The translations under genes were made by a program, and so were the position numbers. Positions 27,080 to 32,203 of a DNA stretch of 32,203 bases are shown one piece after another. Origin of the DNA: Bacteroidales bacterium (GTDB taxonomy: Bacteria > Bacteroidota > Bacteroidia > Bacteroidales > UBA932). The first letter of the stretch is position 1. Each line of letters starts with the position of its first letter. The stretch is from contig JAEEVG010000028.1 in NCBI GenBank assembly GCA_016290835.1, forward strand, positions 1 through 32,203. Reading direction: 5' to 3'. A model generated the notes under the pieces. The model did no database searches, was not told the DNA's origin, and saw nothing but the letters and a program-made list of their open reading frames with translations.

Positions 27080-29742
27080 CAGAACTTCAGATTGAGGTTG
27101 AGGTAGGGGATGGGGCAGGCGAATACGGAGAGCATCCGGGCGGACACGGCCTCCCCGACACCCGTGGAGTAGAAGACGGAGTAGGCATTCTTGCGCCCCG
27201 TCACATTATAGATGCCGAGGGTCCAGGACATGTGGGAGAACTGCTTCAGGTAGTGTCCCGGCTCGATGTTGAGGGCCAGGTCGAGCCGGAAGTAGTCCGG
27301 GATCCGGTAGGCGTTGCGGTCCGAATAGGCGAGCCGCCAGCCGCCGCTGTAGCGGTAGTACCCGGTCGGGATGGTGACCGGGCGGCCGGTGGCGTAGTCA
27401 AGGTTGACCGACAGGGAATAGCGGTGGGTGAACTTGTAGTTGCCGACCAGTTTGACCTCGTGCGGCTTGTCGTGGGGGGCGTTGTACCACCTGCCTCCGT
27501 TGATGGTCTCCACCCCGCGGTCGTACATCTCGCGCAGGAAGGTGCGGGCATAGGCGTAGGAGACCCAGCCGGTCAGCTTGCCGGAGGATTTCTTGGCCAT
27601 CAGTTCCACGCCGTAGGCCTTGCCGTAGGTTTCCACCAGGTCGTCCACGAGATGCTCGTTCATCAGCAGGGTCGCCCCGGACTTGTAGTCCAGGTAGTGG
27701 GCCATCTGCTTGTAGTAGCCTTCCAGCGAGAGGTCCACCGTGCCGTCGGCCACGGTCCAGTAGAGGCCGGTCGCTGCCTGCCAGCCGGTCTGCGGACGGA
27801 TCCGGCTGTTGCTGAGCTGCCAGGTGTCCATCGGCGAGATGGAGGAGGTGTTGGAGATCAGGTGGATGTACTGGCTCATCGTGTTGAAGCCGGCCTTCAG
27901 GGAGAGGTTGTCCCGGAAGGAGTACTTGCCGGAGAAGCGGAACTCGGGATTGACGTAGAATTTCCGGGGATTCAGGGCCAGCAGGCCGCTGACGCGGATG
28001 CCACCCTCGAGGGAAAGCCGGGGGTTGATGGTCCAGTTGTCGCTGAAGAACAGGGCGGGCTCCAGGGCCTGCTGGAGCTCCAGCGTACGCGACTGGATGA
28101 GGGTCGACTCCGGATGCAGGCCGGTCAGGCTGCCCGGCGAAAGGCGGTACCCGGTGGCATTGAAGCCGAACGAGAGGTTGTGCGCGTGCTCGGTGTCGTA
28201 GCGGAAGGTGGCTTTGAGGTAGGCCTGGCGGATGCCGCTCTTGATCTGGAAACCGGACATCTCGTTGAAGTCGTTGTCGAAATCGGCGCGGTACTGGTCG
28301 TAACCGGCCGCGGCCACGAGGTTGAGCCGGGAGCCCAGGCGGCTGCGCCATTTCAGCGAAGCGTTGAGGTTGGCATAGCGGAAAGTGGTGTCGCGGTTGA
28401 AGGAGAAGCCGTCCCGGGACCAGTAGCCGAAGGCTTGGATGGAGTTGTTGTCGTTGATCTTGTGGGTCAGCGAGGCGTTGAGGTCGCTGAACGAGGCCCG
28501 TCCGCCGTGGTAGTTGCTGCTCTCGGGCAGGAGGTTGAGGATCCAGTTGGAATAGGTGGTCCGGCCGCCCACGATGAAGGTGGTGCGGCCTTTGGAGAGC
28601 GGCCCCTCGAGGTGGAAGCGGCTGGTCAGCAGGCCGATGCCCAGCGAACCGGCGAGTTTGTTGCTGTTGCCCTCGCGGGCACGCACGTCCAGCACCGAGG
28701 AGATGCGCCCGCCGAACTCCGCGGGGATGGAACTTTTGTAGAGTTCCACCTCGCTGACGATGTCGGGGTTGAATGCGGAGAAGATGCCGAACAGGTGGGT
28801 GGGATTATAGATGGTACCCTCATTGAAGAGGACCAGGTTCTGGTCAGTGGCGCCGCCGCGGACGTTGAAGCCGCTGGAGGCTTCGCCCACGGATTTCACG
28901 CCCGGCAGGGTGAGCACGGCCTTGATGATGTCGCCCTCGCCGAAGGCGGAAGGAATCTTGTTGATGACCTCCATCCGCACACGCTCCAGGCCGATCTTGG
29001 CGTCACGGTGGCGGGAGATGGCGTCGGCGGAGACCACGGCGCCGTCCAGGGCGGTGACCTTCTCCTTCATCACGATGTCCAGCGTGCCGTTGTCCCAGAC
29101 CTTCAGGGTGAGGTGCATGTCGTCGAGGGAATAGCCGCTGAAATTCAGGCGGTTATCTCCGACCGGCAGGGAGAGCCGGTAAAAGCCGTCGGCATCGGTG
29201 ACGGTGTAGGCGCCGGTCTTGTCGTCGTACACTGACACGCCGGTCAGCGGTTCGCCGCTGGCGATGTCGCGGACGTGGCCGCTGACGAAGACCTTGCCGC
29301 TGCGGCCCGCGTTGGTCTCGCCGATCTCATAGACTTTGTTCTGGAAAGTGGCCACGGCGCTCTGCTCGGCGAGCCACTGGCGCAGGCCGCTGTCGTCGGT
29401 GAGCCGGGTCCTGCCGTCGTCGAAGTAGCCGGGAGGCAATTCGGTGAGCACGGACTTGCCGTGGAGGATGAAACTGGCGCCCTCGTAGCGGCTGATGATG
29501 TAGCCTTTCTCGCGCAACGCCGCGAAAGCGGCTTCGAGGAATTCCGTACGCGGGGCGCTGACGGTGAAGGTGGACTGCTCGGCCTCGTCCAGGACGATGT
29601 AGATGTCCGGCCGTATCTCCTTGCGCAGGAAGCGGATCAGCGAATCCAGCTCGACGCGCTTGACTTCGAGCAGATTCTGGGCACCGGCGCCGAAGACGCC
29701 GAGCCCCAGGGCGGAGAGAAGGATCAGGAGAATTCTTTTCAT
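27079..29742 (-). CDS. TonB-dependent outer-membrane receptor
   Basis: An 887-residue outer-membrane receptor. Residues 1-22 are a signal peptide ending GAGAQ. Residues about 23-100 look like an STN-type domain (LIRFLRKEIRPDIYIVLDEA). A CarboxypepD_reg-like domain sits near 152-240 (VSGHVRDIASGEPLTGVSVY). The plug domain is at about 255-360 (LTLPGVKSVGEASSGFNVRGG, then SSIPAEFGGRISSVLDVRAREG). The remainder is a 22-strand-type beta-barrel ending with an aromatic-rich strand and a terminal Phe. It imports an unknown ligand using TonB energy. It is the second gene of the operon, overlapping the upstream secreted protein by 4 bases and the DUF4249 gene by one. No sigma/anti-sigma pair is seen nearby even though an STN-like domain is present. 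Confidence 0.92.
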   Translation of the reverse strand: MKRILLILLSALGLGVFGAGAQNLLEVKRVELDSLIRFLRKEIRPDIYIVLDEAEQSTFTVSAPRTEFLEAAFAALREKGYIISRYEGASFILHGKSVLTELPPGYFDDGRTRLTDDSGLRQWLAEQSAVATFQNKVYEIGETNAGRSGKVFVSGHVRDIASGEPLTGVSVYDDKTGAYTVTDADGFYRLSLPVGDNRLNFSGYSLDDMHLTLKVWDNGTLDIVMKEKVTALDGAVVSADAISRHRDAKIGLERVRMEVINKIPSAFGEGDIIKAVLTLPGVKSVGEASSGFNVRGGATDQNLVLFNEGTIYNPTHLFGIFSAFNPDIVSEVELYKSSIPAEFGGRISSVLDVRAREGNSNKLAGSLGIGLLTSRFHLEGPLSKGRTTFIVGGRTTYSNWILNLLPESSNYHGGRASFSDLNASLTHKINDNNSIQAFGYWSRDGFSFNRDTTFRYANLNASLKWRSRLGSRLNLVAAAGYDQYRADFDNDFNEMSGFQIKSGIRQAYLKATFRYDTEHAHNLSFGFNATGYRLSPGSLTGLHPESTLIQSRTLELQQALEPALFFSDNWTINPRLSLEGGIRVSGLLALNPRKFYVNPEFRFSGKYSFRDNLSLKAGFNTMSQYIHLISNTSSISPMDTWQLSNSRIRPQTGWQAATGLYWTVADGTVDLSLEGYYKQMAHYLDYKSGATLLMNEHLVDDLVETYGKAYGVELMAKKSSGKLTGWVSYAYARTFLREMYDRGVETINGGRWYNAPHDKPHEVKLVGNYKFTHRYSLSVNLDYATGRPVTIPTGYYRYSGGWRLAYSDRNAYRIPDYFRLDLALNIEPGHYLKQFSHMSWTLGIYNVTGRKNAYSVFYSTGVGEAVSARMLSVFACPIPYLNLNLKF

Positions 29743-30476
29743 CGGGCGGCTTCGTTGAGGATGGCGAGGCAGTAGGCGTCGAAGCCGACGTCAAAGGAAT
29801 CGATCCCCTGGGCGCGCAGGCTCCTGCGGATCTCCCGGCGCCTGTCGGGGAATTTGCGCAACAGCTGTCCCTTGGTGCGGAAGCGGGTGAAGTGCCCGTC
29901 GCGGTCGCGGAAATAGTAGGAGGTGGAGATGGAGAAATAGCGCGTCAGGTTGGTATTGTAGTTCTCGTCATAGTAGCCGATCGCCTTGCCGTTGACATTG
30001 ACGGTGGAGGAGCTCAGGTGCTTGACGACGTGCTTGTAGACTTGTTCGGGCCCTGTCCCGAGCACCTCGAAGAAGCCGTCCGGCAGCACGCCGGCCGGGT
30101 CGGAGATGACGGTGACGAAGCGGCGCCCGTCGAAAGTCAGGGACGAGACCCGCTCCGCCGGGAGGGCCACCGAGACCTGTCCCCGGGACAGGCGGGCGAG
30201 CGCGCATTGGGCGTAGGCGTCGATGTTGAGGGAGACGTCACCGTAGCATTTATCGTCGAATACGATCTCACCTACGACGTACTCGGGGGTCTCCCAATAC
30301 AGATGCCCGTTGGCCGGGAAGGTAGTGCGGTTGGCTTGTTTGCCGCGGTAGAGGACGGAGCGGTCCCCGGCGGCTTCCTGGAAGGTCCGGACTTCCGGCG
30401 GAATCTGGGCCTGGATACTAGTAGCAGTGAGCAGCAGGGCGAACGAACTGCTCAAAAAGCAAAATAATCGGTTCAT
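29739..30476 (-). CDS. Secreted protein of unknown function, first gene of the TonB/DUF4249 operon
   Basis: A 245-residue exported protein. The signal peptide is about residues 1-23, ending TATSIQAQ. The mature part has no family I recognise; it contains LYWETPEYVVGEIVFDDKCY and SLTFDGRRFVTVISDPAGVL, and the C-terminus is rich in Arg (KFPDRRREIRRSLRAQ). The start is set at the ATG at 30476. A TTG three codons upstream would lie on the promoter's last base. Its stop overlaps the receptor's start by 4 bases (ATGA). Being first in a tightly coupled operon, it is probably a periplasmic component of the same uptake or sensing system. Confidence 0.75.
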   Translation of the reverse strand: MNRLFCFLSSSFALLLTATSIQAQIPPEVRTFQEAAGDRSVLYRGKQANRTTFPANGHLYWETPEYVVGEIVFDDKCYGDVSLNIDAYAQCALARLSRGQVSVALPAERVSSLTFDGRRFVTVISDPAGVLPDGFFEVLGTGPEQVYKHVVKHLSSSTVNVNGKAIGYYDENYNTNLTRYFSISTSYYFRDRDGHFTRFRTKGQLLRKFPDRRREIRRSLRAQGIDSFDVGFDAYCLAILNEAAR

Positions 30477-30482
30477 CGCGCA

Positions 30483-30490
30483 CAAAAATA
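30483..30490 (-). promoter_or_regulatory. Promoter -7 box of the TonB/DUF4249 operon
   Basis: Minus-strand TATTTTTG matches TAnnTTTG. Only six bases separate it from the ATG at 30476, so the transcript would be leaderless or nearly so. No -33 TTTG at normal spacing; the region upstream is AT-rich. Confidence 0.45.
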
Positions 30491-30532
30491 CAATTCTTAT
30501 TTTATATAACGCGCGGGGTTTCAGACAAATTC

Positions 30533-30563
30533 TTTGGATTATCGGGATTTTTGTCTAAATTTG
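30533..30563 (+). promoter_or_regulatory. Canonical Bacteroidota promoter of rpsO
   Basis: TTTG (30533-30536), 19 bases, then TAAATTTG (30556-30563), a full match to the Bacteroidota housekeeping consensus. Transcription should begin near 30570, giving a leader of about 53 bases that holds a small CCC/GGG hairpin (about 30574-30586). This leader could be a site for S15 autoregulation, but no known motif is recognised. Confidence 0.8.
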
Positions 30564-30622
30564 CACACTTTTTCCCGCAGTGGGGGAGAGTGTTTGTATT
30601 AACCCTTTAATTTTGCTGAAAG

Positions 30623-30898
30623 ATGGCTGAATATTTGATGCCTGAGAAGAAGCAAGAGATTTTCGCGAAGTACGGGAAGTCTAATAAGGACACCGGCTCA
30701 CCTGAGAGTCAAGTTGCTTTATTTTCCTACCGTATCGCTCACCTTACCGAGCACGTGAAGAAGAACAAGAAAGACGTGGTCACCCGTCGCAGTCTTCTCC
30801 GCCTCGTCGGTAAGCGTCGCCAAATCCTGGACTACCTCCAGGAGGTCGACATCGAGAGATACCGTAAAATTGTCAAGGAGCTCGGTCTCCGTCGATAA
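30623..30898 (+). CDS. rpsO: 30S ribosomal protein S15
   Basis: A 91-residue small-subunit ribosomal protein that binds the central domain of 16S rRNA early in assembly. The diagnostic S15 core is present: [20 protein letters not shown], then HKK-type residues as [20 protein letters not shown], then [10 protein letters not shown]. Length and the C-terminal ELGLRR are normal for the family. It has its own strong promoter and is followed by a hairpin and then pnp, the widely conserved rpsO-pnp order. Codon use looks less GC-biased than the neighbouring hydrolases, as expected for a ribosomal gene. Confidence 0.97.
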   Translation: MAEYLMPEKKQEIFAKYGKSNKDTGSPESQVALFSYRIAHLTEHVKKNKKDVVTRRSLLRLVGKRRQILDYLQEVDIERYRKIVKELGLRR

Positions 30899-30916
30899 TC
30901 AGATAGGAAAAGACAG

Positions 30917-30950
30917 GGGGATGGTTCCCGGACGGGGCCATCCCCTTTTT
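30917..30950 (+). terminator. Hairpin with T-run between rpsO and pnp
   Basis: GGGGATGG (30917-30924) pairs with CCATCCCC (30938-30945), directly followed by five T (30946-30950). This is a good intrinsic terminator for rpsO. Since no separate pnp promoter is apparent in the 35 bases that follow, it may act as a partial terminator or attenuator that sets the rpsO:pnp ratio. Confidence 0.8.
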
Positions 30951-30984
30951 GATGAAAAAGACGTATAAAGACGCAATAGAAGAA

Positions 30985-32203
30985 ATGAATGTAATCAACA
31001 AGAAAATCGAACTCGCGGACGGCCGCGTGATCGAGATCGAAACCGGCAAGCTGGCCAAGCAGGCCGCCGGTTCCGCCGTAGTCAAGATGGGTGGCACGAT
31101 GGTGCTTGCCACCGTCACCTGTGCCGATGAAGTCAAGGAAGGCACGGACTTTATGCCCCTCACCGTGGATTATCGTGAGAAGTATTATGCTGCAGGTCGT
31201 TTCCCCGGCGGCTTCCTCAAGCGCGAAAGCAAGCCCTCCGATTACGAGGTGCTCATCGCCCGCCTGGTCGACCGGCCCATCCGCCCGCTTTGGCCGGATG
31301 ATTTCCACCTGGAAGTTTTCGTCCAGATCAGCCTCATCTCCGCTGAGAAGGATGTCCAGCCCGACGCCCTCGCGGGCCTCGCGGCTTCCTGTGCCCTCGC
31401 CGCCTCCGACCTGCCTTTCGGCGGTCCTGTCTCCGAGGTGCGTGTGAGCCGCATCGGCGGCGAATTCGTCATCAACCCGACCTTCTCCCAGATGAAGGAT
31501 TCCGACCTCGAACTGATGGTCGCCGCCACCGAGGAGAACATCATGATGGTCGAGGGCGAGATGAACGAAGTCTCCGAGCACGACATGCTCGAGGCCATCA
31601 AGTTCGCCCACGAAGAGATCAAGAAGCACTGCCGCGTGCAGAAGGAGCTCATGCACGAGCTCGGCACCGACGGCGCCAAGCGCGACTATCCCCACGATCC
31701 GGAAGATGAGACCCTGAAGCAGGCCGTTCACGATTTCTGCTACAGCAAGTGCTACGAGCTGGCCAAGGCCGCGAAGCCCAAGAAGGAGCGCGAGGCCGGT
31801 TTCAAGGCCATCAAGGAGGAGTTCCTCGCCACGATTCCCGAGGAAGAACTCGAGGAGAAGACCCCGCTCGTGGAGCGCTACTATCACGCCGAGGAGAAGG
31901 AAGCGATGCGCAACCTGATCCTGGACGAGGGCATCCGCCTGGACGGCCGCGTCTGCAATGAGGTGCGCCCGATCTGGTGCGAGGTGGACTACCTTCCCTG
32001 CGCCCACGGCAGTGCCATCTTCACCCGCGGCGAGACCCAGTCCCTGGCGTCCGTGACCCTCGGTACCAAGATGGATATGAAGGAGATGGACGAGGTGCTC
32101 ATCCAGGGCGACCAGCAGTTCGTGCTCCACTACAACTTCCCGCCGTTCGCCACCGGCGAGGCCAAGCCGCAGCGCGGCCCCGGCCGTCGCGAGATCGGCC
32201 ACG
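30985..32203 (+). CDS. pnp: Polynucleotide phosphorylase, 5' part
   Basis: The first 406 codons of PNPase, the phosphorolytic 3'-5' exoribonuclease; the gene continues past the window. The start reads [20 protein letters not shown]. The first RNase PH domain contains [33 protein letters not shown] and GGFLKRE, and [15 protein letters not shown]. An all-helical linker follows, and the second RNase PH domain begins with IRLDGR and has [19 protein letters not shown] and [12 protein letters not shown]. An in-frame ATG at 30952 would add 11 residues ([11 protein letters not shown]), but it abuts the terminator T-run. The ATG at 30985 has purines before it and matches the usual family start. Confidence 0.96.
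   Translation, partial: MNVINKKIELADGRVIEIETGKLAKQAAGSAVVKMGGTMVLATVTCADEVKEGTDFMPLTVDYREKYYAAGRFPGGFLKRESKPSDYEVLIARLVDRPIRPLWPDDFHLEVFVQISLISAEKDVQPDALAGLAASCALAASDLPFGGPVSEVRVSRIGGEFVINPTFSQMKDSDLELMVAATEENIMMVEGEMNEVSEHDMLEAIKFAHEEIKKHCRVQKELMHELGTDGAKRDYPHDPEDETLKQAVHDFCYSKCYELAKAAKPKKEREAGFKAIKEEFLATIPEEELEEKTPLVERYYHAEEKEAMRNLILDEGIRLDGRVCNEVRPIWCEVDYLPCAHGSAIFTRGETQSLASVTLGTKMDMKEMDEVLIQGDQQFVLHYNFPPFATGEAKPQRGPGRREIGH

Noticed and set aside
27232-29235. A 667-codon plus-strand open frame opposite the TonB receptor
   Set aside because: Gly/Val/Ala-rich shadow translation without domains; the receptor on the other strand is unambiguous.
30608-30615. A second -7-like box TAATTTTG next to the rpsO start codon
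   Set aside because: The only TTTG upstream is 11 bases away, too close, whereas the promoter at 30533-30563 is a perfect match; transcription from here cannot be excluded but is less likely.
30830-32202. A 456-codon minus-strand open frame opposite pnp
   Set aside because: The plus strand encodes recognisable PNPase throughout this interval; the antisense frame has no family features.

Overview
The window looks like a piece of a GC-rich Bacteroidales (Bacteroidota) chromosome. Several lines agree: Bacteroidota-type promoters (a -7 box TAnnTTTG, twice with TTTG exactly 19 bases upstream) lie in front of most transcription units; start codons lack strong Shine-Dalgarno sequences; a TonB receptor/DUF4249 operon is present; secreted glycoside hydrolases are dense; and rpsO is followed by pnp. 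Genus cannot be fixed from this sequence. A Rikenellaceae-like or rumen-type high-GC Bacteroidales is an inference only.

Layout. Positions 1-1479 (minus): the start of an aldo/keto reductase and a DUF389 membrane protein, overlapping by 4 bases. Positions 1481-12806: a sugar-use locus. An AraC regulator and a PfkB sugar kinase (minus) diverge from a four-gene operon (plus): MFS sugar porter, DUF5107/TPR protein, GH2 and GH35 beta-galactosidase-type enzymes. A terminator at about 12903-12936 closes it. Positions 12941-20358: a second carbohydrate block, with GH53 endo-galactanase and a divergent GH2 on minus, and another GH2 and an SGNH esterase-like protein on plus. Together these fit breakdown of beta-1,4-galactan or arabinogalactan (pectin side chains) to galactose, followed by proton-coupled import. 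No SusC/SusD pair is present in this part, so it is not a classical PUL.

Positions 20351-24183: a small lipoprotein (minus), then an EF-hand/three-TM protein of unknown function coupled to a GT4 glycosyltransferase (plus). Positions 24164-30476 (minus): a compact four-gene envelope operon consisting of an unknown secreted protein, an STN-like/CarboxypepD-like TonB-dependent receptor, a DUF4249 lipoprotein and a macroglobulin/plug-like secreted protein. Positions 30533-32203 (plus): rpsO with a textbook Bacteroidota promoter, an intergenic hairpin, and pnp running off the end.

The most unusual object is a 160-bp nested palindrome (6907-7066) inside the DUF5107/TPR gene. It has 8-bp perfect ends, long imperfect arms and three inner hairpins, has no stop in any of the three plus-strand frames, and adds about 53 residues in frame. 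It resembles in kind the coding-sequence-tolerated palindromic elements known from Rickettsia. Other points worth a second look are the uncharacterised DUF5107 enzyme candidate, the EF-hand/Cys-cluster/GT pair, the DUF4249 operon, palindromes inside both divergent promoters of the sugar locus, and a structured 134-bp gap at 12807-12940. No intergenic stretch exceeds 300 bases.
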